Assembly: GCA_052437175.1 (NCBI GenBank)
Contig: JBQVOK010000002.1
Span: 507,740-571,739 of the forward strand
DNA from: JACVCJ01 sp052437175
Lineage (GTDB): Bacteria > Bacteroidota > Bacteroidia > CAIKAF01
Length of the DNA stretch: 64,000 nucleotides
Reading direction: 5' to 3'
The position numbers were made by a program, and so were the translations under genes. Of the stretch, positions 1 to 8,948 are shown piece by piece (within the stretch, counting starts at the first letter, position 1; each line of letters opens with the position of its first letter). A model generated the notes under the pieces. It made no database searches, was not told the DNA's origin, and saw only the letters and a program-made list of their open reading frames with translations.

Positions 1-1735
1 GCTTTTCATGTCCGGCCAGCGGCAGGAATACACTAAAGGTACTGCCGCTGCCGGCCTCGCTTTCTACCGTTATGTAGCCGCCCATTGCCTCTATAAACTC
101 CCGCGAAATAGCCAGGCCCAGGCCTGTACCCTCTTTCTGGTTCCCGGGCACCCGGAAGTAACGCTCAAAAATACGTTCCCGGTACTCTGGCGAGATGCCC
201 CGGCCCTGGTCGCTTACGCTTAGCTGGAGAAATTTTTCGGTATAACGGGCCCTGATCCAGACCTCGGAGTGTTCATAGGAGTAACGCACCGCGTTAGAAA
301 TAAGGTTCGTAAGCACCCAGGCTGCCTTTTCGCCATCCACCCTTACCTGGGCGTTAATCTGCCCGGCACGGAGTGTAACGGAGGCTTTCTGTGCCGCCTG
401 CCGGTTGGCGTCCATGGCATACTGCACAATACGGGAGGCATCAGTCACTTCCATATTCAGTGCCAGGTGACCACTTTCCAGCCGGGTCATGTTCAGTAGT
501 TCACCAGTAATTTTCAGCAGGCGCCCGGCATCGTCGCTGATGCCGCTGAGCAGTTGCCGCTGTTCAGGATTCAGCAGCCCCGTGCGCTCATCTTCCAGCA
601 GCTGCAGGCCCATTTTTATGGATGAGATGGGAGTTTTCAGCTCATGCGATACATTGGCGATAAAATGGGTACGGGCCGAATCCAGTTCCCGGTAGGCGGT
701 TACGTTCTTCAGCACGATCACAAAGCCGCTGAGCCGGGTTTCATGTTCCCCGGTAGGTACAACACTCACTTCGTGTTCCGATTTTTCATAAAAATGCTCC
801 TTCCCGTCCAGGGAGATCTGCAGAGTATCGTGCTCCATCTGCTCATAATGGCCAGGAGCCAGCATAATATTCCCGATCAGTTTGGCCATAAGGTCGTGGC
901 GCGTGGCAATTTCCTGTGCATACTTGCCGCTTACCTCTTTTTCGGAGAGGGAGAGCACTTTCAGGGCCTCGGGATTGGCAAAGAGGATGCGTTTATTTTC
1001 GTCCAGGCCGATAACGCCGTCCTGCAGGTTATGAATGATGGCTTCGATCCGCTTCTTTTCCTGCAGCACCATGGCCACATTGCTGTTGTTGTATTCCGTA
1101 AGTTTTTCAGCCATGGTATTAAAGGCTTCGGCCAGGGGAGCAAATTCCGATCCGGGGGCAAAGTGCAGCTGCTGCCGGTAATCTCCCGCCGCTATCCTGC
1201 GGATGTTGACAATAAGCTGCTGCATGGGCCCGGCAACGTTCCCCGGCAGACGTACCAGCAGGAAAAAGGCCAGTACGATGCAGAATGTGCCCGTGACCGC
1301 GATCCAGAGCACGGCAACCCGGGCCGCTTTCTCCGCCGCCAGGCTTTTTACCTGTATGGCCGACATGTTCAGCAGCATAATTTCGTTCAGGTCGCCGCGT
1401 ATCTGCCGGCGAAGCATCTCCTTATCCGCAGCCCCCGAGCGCAGTGAACGGAACCGTTCGCCCAGGGAAGCCGTGAGTTCCGCCTCGCCCATTTCGGTAA
1501 GGTTCTTCGACTGTTTGTCCAGGCTGCTCTCAAAGGCTCGGTATCCCAGGGTATCCGGCATATCGAGCGCCTTCATCATCTCGCGTGTATACGAAAGGCT
1601 GTAATAGTTGTTCATGAGTATACGTTCTGTTACCTTTTCCATGTGCCGCAGGCGGTCGGCACCCAGGAAGGTAAGCAGGGCAATGAGAAAAAACAGGAAC
1701 CCGATACCCAGGGTTATTTTGGTCTTTATTTTCAT
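1..1735 (-). CDS. Membrane sensor histidine kinase (HAMP-PAS-HisKA-HATPase), 3' end cut by window edge
   Basis: I translated 578 residues from the ATG at 1735; the frame is still open at the window edge, so only the extreme C-terminus is missing. Visible in order: TM helix 1 (about residues 6-25), a helical extracytoplasmic region, TM helix 2 (about 141-162), a HAMP-like linker, a PAS-like segment (about 225-345), the H-box SHELKTP with H364, the N-box (N477 and N481), the G1 box DQGRGIS (509-515) and the G2 box GTGLGLA (536-542). All catalytic boxes are intact. The start lies 2 nt after the kdpD stop, so it is the last gene of the kdp operon. Bacteroidota KdpD sensors usually lack the kinase half, and this protein is the inferred kinase partner, signalling to the sigma-54 regulator at 8953-10290. 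Confidence 0.9.
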   Translation of the reverse strand, partial: MKIKTKITLGIGFLFFLIALLTFLGADRLRHMEKVTERILMNNYYSLSYTREMMKALDMPDTLGYRAFESSLDKQSKNLTEMGEAELTASLGERFRSLRSGAADKEMLRRQIRGDLNEIMLLNMSAIQVKSLAAEKAARVAVLWIAVTGTFCIVLAFFLLVRLPGNVAGPMQQLIVNIRRIAAGDYRQQLHFAPGSEFAPLAEAFNTMAEKLTEYNNSNVAMVLQEKKRIEAIIHNLQDGVIGLDENKRILFANPEALKVLSLSEKEVSGKYAQEIATRHDLMAKLIGNIMLAPGHYEQMEHDTLQISLDGKEHFYEKSEHEVSVVPTGEHETRLSGFVIVLKNVTAYRELDSARTHFIANVSHELKTPISSIKMGLQLLEDERTGLLNPEQRQLLSGISDDAGRLLKITGELLNMTRLESGHLALNMEVTDASRIVQYAMDANRQAAQKASVTLRAGQINAQVRVDGEKAAWVLTNLISNAVRYSYEHSEVWIRARYTEKFLQLSVSDQGRGISPEYRERIFERYFRVPGNQKEGTGLGLAISREFIEAMGGYITVESEAGSGSTFSVFLPLAGHEK

Positions 1736-1737
1736 GA

Positions 1738-2862
1738 TCAGGAGAGAATTATAAGATCGATGCGGGATTCAGAAAGTTTACGCAGCAGTTTGTGGAATGC
1801 TCCGGTGGACAGTATTATACGCAGGAGACCCAGGTGTGGTTTACCGATGCATACCGTACTGACCTGCAATTTTTCGGCCTGTTCGATGATGCTGTCGGCA
1901 ATGGACGCCTTTTTTACGCGTACCAGTTCTCCGCCCAGCTCGCTCACCAGCCTGAAATTATTGAGCAGGTGCCGTTGTTTGTCCAGCGGAATGCGGTCGG
2001 GACCTTCTGCGGGTGTCTGCACGTACAGCACATACCATTTGCTCTGGTAATAATTGGCCAGGCGGGCCGTTTTACGGATCACGTTACGGGCCGTTCGTTC
2101 GTTTGTACTGATGCAGGCCAGGAAACGTTCGTGCACGGGCTCCTTGCCGGCAGGCATTTCACGTTCCACCTTACGTTCCACATGAGAAGCCACTTCTTTC
2201 AGCGCCAGTTCGCGCAGCTGCAGGAGCTGTTCCGGTACAAAAAAGTTGGACAGGGCCTGTGCAATTTTTTCCGAGCGGTAGATACGGCCTTCTTTCAGCC
2301 GGGTGATCAGCTCTTCGGCGGTAAGATCTATGTTCACCACTTCGTCGGCCTCAGCCAGTATGCGGTCGGGGATACGCTCCCGCACTTCCACGCCGGTGAT
2401 CTGCTGTATGTCTCCGTTCAGGCTTTCGATATGCTGTATGTTCACCGCACTGATCACGTTAATACCGGCTTCCAGGATCTCCAGCACATCCTGCCAGCGT
2501 TTTTCATTACGGCTGCCCGGTATATTGCTGTGCGCCAGCTCATCCACGATCACCACTTCCGGGTGCAGGGCCAGCACGGCTTCCAGGTCCATTTCGCTCA
2601 GTTCCTTGCCTTTATAATACACTTTTTTGAGCGGTATGGCGGGCAAACCACGCAACAGGGACTCGGTCTCGGCCCGTCCGTGTGTTTCTGCCAGGGCTAT
2701 CTTCACATCCATGCCACTCCGGAGCAAAGTATGCGCTTCCTGTAGCATACGACAGGTCTTGCCCACACCGGCGCTCATTCCTATGTATATTTTGAACTTC
2801 CCCCGGCGCGAACGGCGGATAAGGTCCAGGAAATGCTCGGGTTCTGACGGGTACGTTTTCAT
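1738..2862 (-). CDS. kdpD: KdpD-type sensor protein (KdpD N-terminal domain plus USP domain, no kinase)
   Basis: 374 residues. The KdpD N-terminal domain occupies about residues 18-230, with the Walker A-like GMSAGVGKT (28-36) and Walker B-like VIVDELAHSN (D107, E108). A universal-stress-protein-like domain follows (about 245-374). The four TM helices, GAF and histidine-kinase portions of enterobacterial KdpD are absent; the protein stops after the USP domain, so it is a split form and not a truncation by frameshift. It should sense K+ limitation or nucleotide state in the cytoplasm and act on the kinase encoded 2 nt downstream. The gene lies 1 nt after the porin gene, in the same transcription unit. 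Confidence 0.92.
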   Translation of the reverse strand: MKTYPSEPEHFLDLIRRSRRGKFKIYIGMSAGVGKTCRMLQEAHTLLRSGMDVKIALAETHGRAETESLLRGLPAIPLKKVYYKGKELSEMDLEAVLALHPEVVIVDELAHSNIPGSRNEKRWQDVLEILEAGINVISAVNIQHIESLNGDIQQITGVEVRERIPDRILAEADEVVNIDLTAEELITRLKEGRIYRSEKIAQALSNFFVPEQLLQLRELALKEVASHVERKVEREMPAGKEPVHERFLACISTNERTARNVIRKTARLANYYQSKWYVLYVQTPAEGPDRIPLDKQRHLLNNFRLVSELGGELVRVKKASIADSIIEQAEKLQVSTVCIGKPHLGLLRIILSTGAFHKLLRKLSESRIDLIILS

Positions 2863-2863
2863 A

Positions 2864-3991
2864 TTAAAACCAGACGGTCAGGTTAGAAATGAGCCAGGTT
2901 GAAGAGGCCGAGGGAGCTCCGGCCGCGTTGGTATACACCTGGCGGTCAGACATCAGCTGCCTTCCCTCCAGGCGAAACAGGGCATTGTTACGGATCTTTA
3001 CATTGAGGCAAAGACCGGCACTGTAGCTGGAAAAAGTGGGAATCCCGTTCAGCGGGGCGATCATTACCCGGTGCGGGTCGCTGAAATACTCGAGACGGCC
3101 CGACAGCGACAGTATCCTGTGAAAACGCCAGCGCGTGATAAAATTGGCCTGCCACCATACGGGTCTTGAAATGCGGCCGCCGGGCATCAGGCGTTCCTGC
3201 ATGCCCACGTAGGCACAGGAAGTAATGCTTACCTTGCCCTCGGGGTTGAATATCCAGTAGACGTCGGTAAAATAGCGCGTCCTGAAATCGGGGCTGGTTG
3301 CGCTGCGCTCGTCCCCAATGTAAACATTCCAGTTGATGAGGTGCCTGGACGCGGGACGGTACTCCAGCTGTGCCCCGAACGACTTGCCCTTGTTCTGGTC
3401 ACGGATCTGCTGCCAGCCGTTGAGAAAATACAGGTAGGCCGTTACTTTTTTATGCAGGGGCAGGCTCAGCCGGGCGCCACAGAGGTAATAGGGCACGTAT
3501 TCCGGTGCAAAGCTGCGGGTATACATCAGGTGGTCGCGGCTTATGGCACTTTCGTTCGTATAGGGAGAACCCAGCACACCGGCATCGAGCCATATTTCTT
3601 TCTTACGGAAAAGTTTTACCCCGGCGCTGGCCTCAATTATGTTCTTCAGCACACCCGGTTCTGCCGCGTAATTGGCGTTCATATACGTACCAAAACCCGG
3701 CACAAAGCGGGCGCGCACGTGCTCCCCGTTGTACCGCAGATCGATATAGGCAAGATTTATATTGGCTTCGTTGCTGCGTGCCATGGAAACAAAATAGGGT
3801 ACGTTCCCGTCGGCGGGATTGCTGAAATTGTACCCGTAATAGGCATCTATATAGCCCCCGATGGAAATCTTACCGAGTTTTTCACCACCCGTAGTGTCCA
3901 TAAGACCCGGGTTAGAGACCTGTGCCCCGGCAGGCAGGCAGGGAAATACCACAAGAAAGCAGTATAACAGTTGCAGGTATCGTTTTTTCAT
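2864..3991 (-). CDS. Outer-membrane porin-like beta-barrel protein of the kdp operon
   Basis: 375 residues with a clear signal peptide (MKKRYLQLLYCFLVVFPCL, cleavage near AGAQ at about residue 24). The mature part alternates polar and aromatic residues as in beta strands and ends in an aromatic-terminated strand (LTVWF), typical of outer-membrane barrels. Features such as GGYIDAYYGYNFSNP near the mature N-terminus resemble the putative beta-barrel porin-2 (OmpL-like) family. It lies 5 nt after kdpC and 1 nt before kdpD, so it is co-transcribed. Inference: it lets K+ cross the outer membrane for KdpFABC. The family is assigned from pattern alone. Confidence 0.8.
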   Translation of the reverse strand: MKKRYLQLLYCFLVVFPCLPAGAQVSNPGLMDTTGGEKLGKISIGGYIDAYYGYNFSNPADGNVPYFVSMARSNEANINLAYIDLRYNGEHVRARFVPGFGTYMNANYAAEPGVLKNIIEASAGVKLFRKKEIWLDAGVLGSPYTNESAISRDHLMYTRSFAPEYVPYYLCGARLSLPLHKKVTAYLYFLNGWQQIRDQNKGKSFGAQLEYRPASRHLINWNVYIGDERSATSPDFRTRYFTDVYWIFNPEGKVSITSCAYVGMQERLMPGGRISRPVWWQANFITRWRFHRILSLSGRLEYFSDPHRVMIAPLNGIPTFSSYSAGLCLNVKIRNNALFRLEGRQLMSDRQVYTNAAGAPSASSTWLISNLTVWF

Positions 3992-3996
3992 CTGTA

Positions 3997-4566
3997 TTAT
4001 TTTTTTTCAGTCAGCGCATCGAGCGCCAGGTTCAAATGTAAGACATGTACCTTTTCAGGGCCAGCGATTCCGAGCAAAGGTCTTTCGGTATGTTCTTCAA
4101 CCAGTTGCTGCAGGCGGATTTCGGGGATATTCCGGTAACGGCTGATGCGTTTTACCTGCACCCGGGCCGCCTGTACGGAAATATGCGGATCGAGCCCGCT
4201 GCCGCTGGCACTGAGCAGTTCGGCAGGCACTTCGTGCAGGGGCTGACCGGGATTGTATTTGCAGAACGTATCGATGCGGCTCCGCATTACAGACAGGTAT
4301 ACAGAATCGAAAGGCGCCTTGTTACTGCCGCCGCTACCCGCAGCATGGTAATTTACCGCCGAGGGCCGGGAATTAAAATAAGCGGGAGATCGGAAAGACT
4401 GACCCACCTGCTCAAAATACGAGCGGCCATTCACCGTGATCATACGCCCTTTTCCCCCGCCCGGGGCAAACTGTGCCGCGCCCCAGACCAGCAGTGTATA
4501 CAGGCCCGAAAGCAGGATCAGCAGCAGGGCCGTAAGACGTAAAGCGGTTGTAAAATGCGTTCTCAT
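3997..4566 (-). CDS. kdpC: Potassium-transporting ATPase KdpC subunit
   Basis: 189 residues, the normal KdpC length. One N-terminal TM helix (about 9-32) is followed by a periplasmic domain with the family signature SGSGLDPHISVQAA. KdpC stabilises the KdpA-KdpB complex. Its ATG overlaps the kdpB stop by 4 nt (ATGA), indicating translational coupling. Confidence 0.97.
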   Translation of the reverse strand: MRTHFTTALRLTALLLILLSGLYTLLVWGAAQFAPGGGKGRMITVNGRSYFEQVGQSFRSPAYFNSRPSAVNYHAAGSGGSNKAPFDSVYLSVMRSRIDTFCKYNPGQPLHEVPAELLSASGSGLDPHISVQAARVQVKRISRYRNIPEIRLQQLVEEHTERPLLGIAGPEKVHVLHLNLALDALTEKK

Positions 4567-6590
4567 AAAAACAAAGAAATTAAAAGATCAATAAGTTTAA
4601 TTCCCAGGAAAGGTACCAGTATCCCGCCCAGTCCGTATATAAATAAATTACGGCGCAGCAGGGCCGAGGCTCCCAGCGGTTTATAGGCCACCCCTTTCAG
4701 GGCCAGCGGGATAAGTGCCGGAATAATAAGTGCATTGAAGATCACTGCCGACAGCACCGCCGATTCCGGGCTGTGCAGCCGCATGATATTGAGGCCCTGC
4801 AGGGCAGGTACCGAGCCGATAAAAAGGGCCGGTATTATGGCAAAATACTTGGCCACGTCGTTGGCTATACTAAAAGTGGTAAGGGTACCGCGGGTCATCA
4901 GCAGCTGTTTACCGATCTCCACGATCTCGATGAGTTTGGTGGGATCGTTGTCCAGGTCTACCATATTCCCTGCTTCCCTGGCGGCCTGGGTACCGTTGTT
5001 CATCGCTACGCCCACATCGGCCTGGGCCAGCGCCGGCGCGTCATTGGTACCGTCGCCCATCATGGCTACAAGGCGGCCGGCGGCCTGTTCGTTACGTATA
5101 TAGTTCATTTTATCTTCGGGACGGGCTTCGGCTATATAATCGTCTACCCCGGCCTTGCCGGCAATGTATCGTGCGGTAAGCGGGTTGTCTCCCGTAACCA
5201 TCACGGTTTTTACGCCCATTTTCCGCAGGCGCTCAAAACGTTCCCGTATGCCGGGCTTGATCACGTCCTGCAGTTCAACAACCCCCAGTACAACTTCGTT
5301 CCGGCACAGTACCAGCGGGGTGCCGCCATCGGCCGATATCAGATTTACGCGCTCCTGCACCTCCTCCGGGAAAACATTCCCGGCTTTCTCTACCAGGCGC
5401 CGGATGGCATCCGAAGCTCCTTTTCGTATACGCATGCCGTCGGCATTCACGCCCGAGCAGCGTGTCTCTGCCGTAAAACGGATGTACTCCGGGGACTCCG
5501 GTTTTTGCAGGCGGGCTTCGGGACCGGCCAGCTCCAGTATCGATTTCCCTTCGGGGGTTTCATCAGCCAGGGAAGCCCATACCACGGCCCGGGTAAAATC
5601 CTCTTCTGAAGTGCCCGGAGCCGGGTAAAAACGGGTAGCCCGGCGGTTCCCTATGGTAATGGTACCGGTCTTATCGAGCAGCAGTACGTCGATATCGCCC
5701 GCCGTTTCTACGGCACGGCCCGATTTACTGATCACGTTGGCGCGCAGGGCGCGGTCCATGCCCGCAATACCGATGGCCGAAAGCAATCCGCCGATGGTGG
5801 TCGGTATCAGGCATACAAACAGGGAAATAAGAGCCGCCACGGATACCGGCGCTCCTGCAAAAACGGCAAAGGGCTGCAGGGTAACCGTAACGATCACAAA
5901 CACCAGTGTAAACCCGGCCAGCAGGATACTGAGTGCGATCTCGTTCGGGGTTTTACGACGGCTGGCCCCTTCTACCAGGGCGATCATCTTGTCCAGGAAA
6001 CTTTCGCCGGGGCGGGTGGTCACCAGCACTTTAATGCGGTCTGACAATACGCGTGTTCCGCCGGTTACTGAACTTTTATCCCCGCCGGCCTCCCGGATCA
6101 CCGGGGCGCTTTCGCCGGTAATGGCGCTTTCATCAACCGTAGCCAGTCCGCTTACGATCTCTCCGTCGGCAGGGATAATATCGCCGGCTTCACAGATAAA
6201 CAGATCGCCCTGTGCAAGCTGGCTGGAGGAGACCATTTCGGTAGCTTCCGTAGCCGCATCTGTGACACGGCGGGCCGGCGTTTCTTCCCGGGTCCGGCGC
6301 AGGCTGTCGGCCTGAGCTTTACCGCGGGCTTCGGCCAGGGCCTCGGCAAAATTGGCAAAAAGCAGGGTCAGCAGCAGCACCAGGAATACCAGCAGGTTAT
6401 AGCCCGCTTCTGCCCGGGGAGCCGTTACAATGGAAGAGATACTTACAATGAGCATGACCACGGTACAGAGTTCTACCACGAACATAACCGGGTTTTTGAT
6501 CATATAGAGGGGATTCATTTTCAGGAAGGACTGCCTGAGAGCCTGTACGGCCACAGGGCCTGAAAGCAAAGGTTGCCGCTTATTTCTCAT
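4563..6590 (-). CDS. kdpB: Potassium-transporting ATPase KdpB subunit (P-type ATPase)
   Basis: 675 residues, full length. The phosphorylation site DKTGT starts at D306, the actuator TGES motif is at 158-161, the TM-region PTTIGGLL at 263-270, and the hinge GDGTNDAPALAQADVGVAMN is intact. KdpB hydrolyses ATP and couples this to K+ import through KdpA. The gene lies 10 nt after kdpA and overlaps kdpC by 4 nt. No missing catalytic residue was seen. Confidence 0.98.
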   Translation of the reverse strand: MRNKRQPLLSGPVAVQALRQSFLKMNPLYMIKNPVMFVVELCTVVMLIVSISSIVTAPRAEAGYNLLVFLVLLLTLLFANFAEALAEARGKAQADSLRRTREETPARRVTDAATEATEMVSSSQLAQGDLFICEAGDIIPADGEIVSGLATVDESAITGESAPVIREAGGDKSSVTGGTRVLSDRIKVLVTTRPGESFLDKMIALVEGASRRKTPNEIALSILLAGFTLVFVIVTVTLQPFAVFAGAPVSVAALISLFVCLIPTTIGGLLSAIGIAGMDRALRANVISKSGRAVETAGDIDVLLLDKTGTITIGNRRATRFYPAPGTSEEDFTRAVVWASLADETPEGKSILELAGPEARLQKPESPEYIRFTAETRCSGVNADGMRIRKGASDAIRRLVEKAGNVFPEEVQERVNLISADGGTPLVLCRNEVVLGVVELQDVIKPGIRERFERLRKMGVKTVMVTGDNPLTARYIAGKAGVDDYIAEARPEDKMNYIRNEQAAGRLVAMMGDGTNDAPALAQADVGVAMNNGTQAAREAGNMVDLDNDPTKLIEIVEIGKQLLMTRGTLTTFSIANDVAKYFAIIPALFIGSVPALQGLNIMRLHSPESAVLSAVIFNALIIPALIPLALKGVAYKPLGASALLRRNLFIYGLGGILVPFLGIKLIDLLISLFL

Positions 6591-6600
6591 AACTATACTA

Positions 6601-8301
6601 TTATTTAGGAAATGTAAAATACTCGGCCAGCGGTCCCAGCGTCAGTGCAGGGAAAAAGGAAAGCGCGGCCACGATAAAGATCACGGCAAAGACCACCAGT
6701 CCGAACGTAGGCGTATCGGTGCGCAGGGTACCCGGACCTTCGGGTATACTTTTCCCGGCAGCCAGGATGCCTGCAATGGCCAGGGGGCCTATGACGGGCA
6801 GGTAACGGGAGAGCAGCAGTACGATGCCCGTGCTGATGTTCCACCAGGGCGTGTTATCGCCCAGGCCTTCGAAGCCGCTGCCGTTATTGGCGGCCGAAGA
6901 CGTATATTCATACAGCATTTCACTGAAACCATGAAAGCCTGAATTATTGAGCCAGCCTACCTCCGGGTTCTGATGATATATATACGCAGAAAGCGCAGTA
7001 CCGCAGAGGATAAGCAGGGGATGCAATAATGCGGTGATCATAGCGATCTTCATTTCGCGGGCCTCGATCTTTTTTCCCAGGAATTCAGGCGTACGGCCTA
7101 CCATAAGCCCGCTGATGAATACGGCCAGGATAATAAATATGTAAAAATTAAGGAAGCCCACGCCTACCCCTCCGTAAAGGCTGTTGATCATCATACCCAG
7201 CATCTGCATGGCACCGCTCAGCGGCATGTGACTATCGTGCATGCTGTTTACCGAACCGTTACTGGTAACGGTGGTGCTTACACCCCAGAACGCCGATGCG
7301 GCTGCGCCCAGGCGGGTCTCCTTGCCTTCGCTGTTGCCCTGCTCCTGGGCAATACCCATAGCGTCCAGGGCGGGGTTGCCCTGCATCTCCTGGTACACCG
7401 CCGGCACCAGCAGCAGGAAAAAGCCCAGGGTCATAACCCCGAATATGGTCCAGGCCAGTTTTTTACGTTTCAGGTAAAAGCCCAGGGCAAAGACCATGGC
7501 CACGGGAATAAGCAGAATGAGCATATTCTCGAGCATATTGCTGAAGTACGTAGGATTTTCGAGCGGGTGGGCAGAATTTACACCAAAGAAACCGCCCCCG
7601 TTGGTCCCGGCCTGCTTAATGGCGATCATGGCGGCGGCAGGCCCGCGGGAAACCTGTACGGTATCTCCTTCCAGGCCGATCATTTCCTGTTTCCCCTCAA
7701 AGGTCATAGGCGTTCCGCTGAACGCCAGCAGTAAGGCCGCGATAAAAGATACCGGCAAAAGGATGCGTGTACAGGAACGTACAAAATACACGTAAAAATT
7801 ACCGAACGTAGTGGCCGTACGCTCCCTCATAGCCCGGAAGACCATGGCAGCCGCAGCCATACCTGTGCCCGCCGTTACAAACTGCAGGAACATGATGCAT
7901 ACGATCTGCGAAAAATAACTAAGTCCCGTTTCGCCGGAATAGTGCTGCAGGTTGCAGTTCACCAGGAAAGAAACCGCCGTATTGAATGCCAGATGAGGCG
8001 ACATATCGGGGTTTTGGTCGGGGTTCAGGGGCAGCCAGGACTGGTTCATAAGCACCAGCATGGCAAAAAAGAACCAAAGCAGGTTAATGAGCAGTAAGGC
8101 CTTTATATGTTCTTTCCAGCCCATTTCCCGGGCAGGATCGACGCCCGAAAGGCGGTACAAAAGCGTTTCGGCCCGTCCGAAGATGCGGTCCGGGAAATGA
8201 GGTTTGCCGTCGTAGACCGCTGCAATGTACCGGCCCAGGGGCCAGGCAAAAGCAAGTACGGCCAGGTATATTAGTACAATACCAAGTATTTCTGTATACA
8301 T
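6601..8301 (-). CDS. kdpA: Potassium-transporting ATPase KdpA subunit
   Basis: 566 residues with about ten TM helices. Family motifs seen include NAVSFLVNCNLQHYSGE, the filter-like segments TNGGGFFGVNSAHP, TTVTSNGSVNSMHD and SAANNGSGFEGL, and a typical N-terminus. KdpA is the K+-selective channel-like subunit that forms the high-affinity uptake pump with KdpB, KdpC and KdpF. It starts 5 nt after the kdpF stop. Confidence 0.98.
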   Translation of the reverse strand: MYTEILGIVLIYLAVLAFAWPLGRYIAAVYDGKPHFPDRIFGRAETLLYRLSGVDPAREMGWKEHIKALLLINLLWFFFAMLVLMNQSWLPLNPDQNPDMSPHLAFNTAVSFLVNCNLQHYSGETGLSYFSQIVCIMFLQFVTAGTGMAAAAMVFRAMRERTATTFGNFYVYFVRSCTRILLPVSFIAALLLAFSGTPMTFEGKQEMIGLEGDTVQVSRGPAAAMIAIKQAGTNGGGFFGVNSAHPLENPTYFSNMLENMLILLIPVAMVFALGFYLKRKKLAWTIFGVMTLGFFLLLVPAVYQEMQGNPALDAMGIAQEQGNSEGKETRLGAAASAFWGVSTTVTSNGSVNSMHDSHMPLSGAMQMLGMMINSLYGGVGVGFLNFYIFIILAVFISGLMVGRTPEFLGKKIEAREMKIAMITALLHPLLILCGTALSAYIYHQNPEVGWLNNSGFHGFSEMLYEYTSSAANNGSGFEGLGDNTPWWNISTGIVLLLSRYLPVIGPLAIAGILAAGKSIPEGPGTLRTDTPTFGLVVFAVIFIVAALSFFPALTLGPLAEYFTFPK

Positions 8302-8306
8302 AGCGC

Positions 8307-8384
8307 TCAGAATTTTTCAGGTTTTACAAGTACATAGCACATATATCCGAAAACGGCTATCGCTGCAATAAGAAGAGCTGTCAT
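8307..8384 (-). CDS. kdpF: KdpF small membrane subunit
   Basis: A 25-residue ORF: one hydrophobic helix (TALLIAAIAVFGYMCYVLV) followed by KPEKF and a TGA stop. This matches the KdpF pattern of a single helix ending in (R/K)PEKF. It lies immediately before kdpA with a 5-nt gap. KdpF stabilises the KdpFABC complex in the inner membrane. Confidence 0.9.
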   Translation of the reverse strand: MTALLIAAIAVFGYMCYVLVKPEKF

Positions 8385-8403
8385 TTTAGTATATTTATTA
8401 TTT

Positions 8404-8487
8404 TCAGATATTGCCGAACCAGTCGGTACATTTAAAAAACAGTGCAAACAGGAGCAGCACACCCGATAGAAGCAGTATGGTCATCAT
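8404..8487 (-). CDS. Second 27-residue single-TM peptide in the kdp operon
   Basis: A 27-residue ORF beginning with two Met codons, with one hydrophobic helix (TILLLSGVLLLFALFFKC) and an amphipathic aromatic tail TDWFGNI. A perfect AGGAGG sits 5 nt before the first ATG (8 nt before the second), unusually strong for Bacteroidota and good evidence that the ORF is translated. It lies 14 nt after the preceding gene and 19 nt before kdpF, on the same strand. Size and topology resemble KdpF but the KPEKF tail is missing. I do not recognise a family; a role as an extra Kdp accessory peptide is inference from position. Confidence 0.65.
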   Translation of the reverse strand: MMTILLLSGVLLLFALFFKCTDWFGNI

Positions 8488-8501
8488 TTCAGCCTCCTTT
8501 T

Positions 8502-8792
8502 TTACATTCCGCAGGCATACAGCTGGCGGCGGTATTCGTTCATGAGTCCGGGAGGCAGTTTGGCCAGGTAACGCTTTCTCAGTTCGGGATGCAGGTCCAG
8601 GAACATAGAAAGAGTATATACATAAACCGCTGAAACCGCCCCGGCAACCTGGGACGTTCCGTTGTGCAGCAGCCATTCGGCGGCCTGCAACATTTTTTCG
8701 GCTCTTGCGTTACGGCCGTTACGCATACAATCGATGGTAAGATCAGCGAGACGGCTCATTTTTACGGGTACAGAGCGCAATGACTTTTTCAT
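8502..8792 (-). CDS. Uncharacterised 96-residue protein, first gene of the kdp operon
   Basis: 96 residues, predicted helical and soluble, with no signal peptide or clear TM segment. It has a basic N-terminus (MKKSLRSVPVKMSRLADLT) and a C-terminus with LRKRYLAKLPPGLMNEYRRQ. It is the first gene after the sigma-54-like promoter and precedes the 27-residue peptide and kdpF. Position suggests a regulatory or assembly role in Kdp; I cannot name a function from the sequence. Confidence 0.75.
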   Translation of the reverse strand: MKKSLRSVPVKMSRLADLTIDCMRNGRNARAEKMLQAAEWLLHNGTSQVAGAVSAVYVYTLSMFLDLHPELRKRYLAKLPPGLMNEYRRQLYACGM

Positions 8793-8819
8793 ATACGTTT
8801 ATCTTTTACGTCTATGCTA

Positions 8820-8836
8820 TGCCAAAAGCTGTGCCG
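8820..8836 (-). promoter_or_regulatory. Sigma-54-like (-24/-12) promoter of the kdp operon
   Basis: Read on the minus strand, the segment is CGGCACAGCTTTTGGCA. It has the -24 core GGCAC and matches the E. coli glnAp2 layout GGCACAGnTTTnG; the GC of the -12 element is shifted by one base (TTGGC instead of TTGC). It lies 28 nt upstream of the first operon ATG and just downstream of an NtrC-family activator gene. Site type is by consensus; operation is inferred. Confidence 0.6.
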
Positions 8837-8916
8837 CAGCAAATGAACAAAAATCAAATGCCTGAATACCAGTTAAATAATTCAAAAAAGGGAGAAAAAT
8901 ACTCTTGCAACACCCG

Positions 8917-8948
8917 TTCAAAATGAAAGGGTATTTCTCAAAATGAAA
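8917..8948. promoter_or_regulatory. Paired palindromes, candidate enhancer (UAS) for the sigma-54 regulator
   Basis: Two copies of a small inverted repeat: TTCAAAATGAA (8917-8927, perfect arms TTCA/TGAA) and TCAAAATGA (8938-8946). Their centres are 20 bp apart, close to two helical turns, and lie about 85-110 bp upstream of the -24 element. That is the usual place and phasing for NtrC-family enhancer sites. Binding is inferred. Confidence 0.5.

Noticed and set aside
1792..2745. Long plus-strand open frame opposite the kdpD-type gene
   Set aside because: Shadow of a clear minus-strand gene; composition rich in His, Phe and Gln is typical of antisense reading. The same applies to the long opposite frames at 9055-10527, 25403-26842, 12748-13926, 15800-17494, 50516-52150 and 57049-58359.
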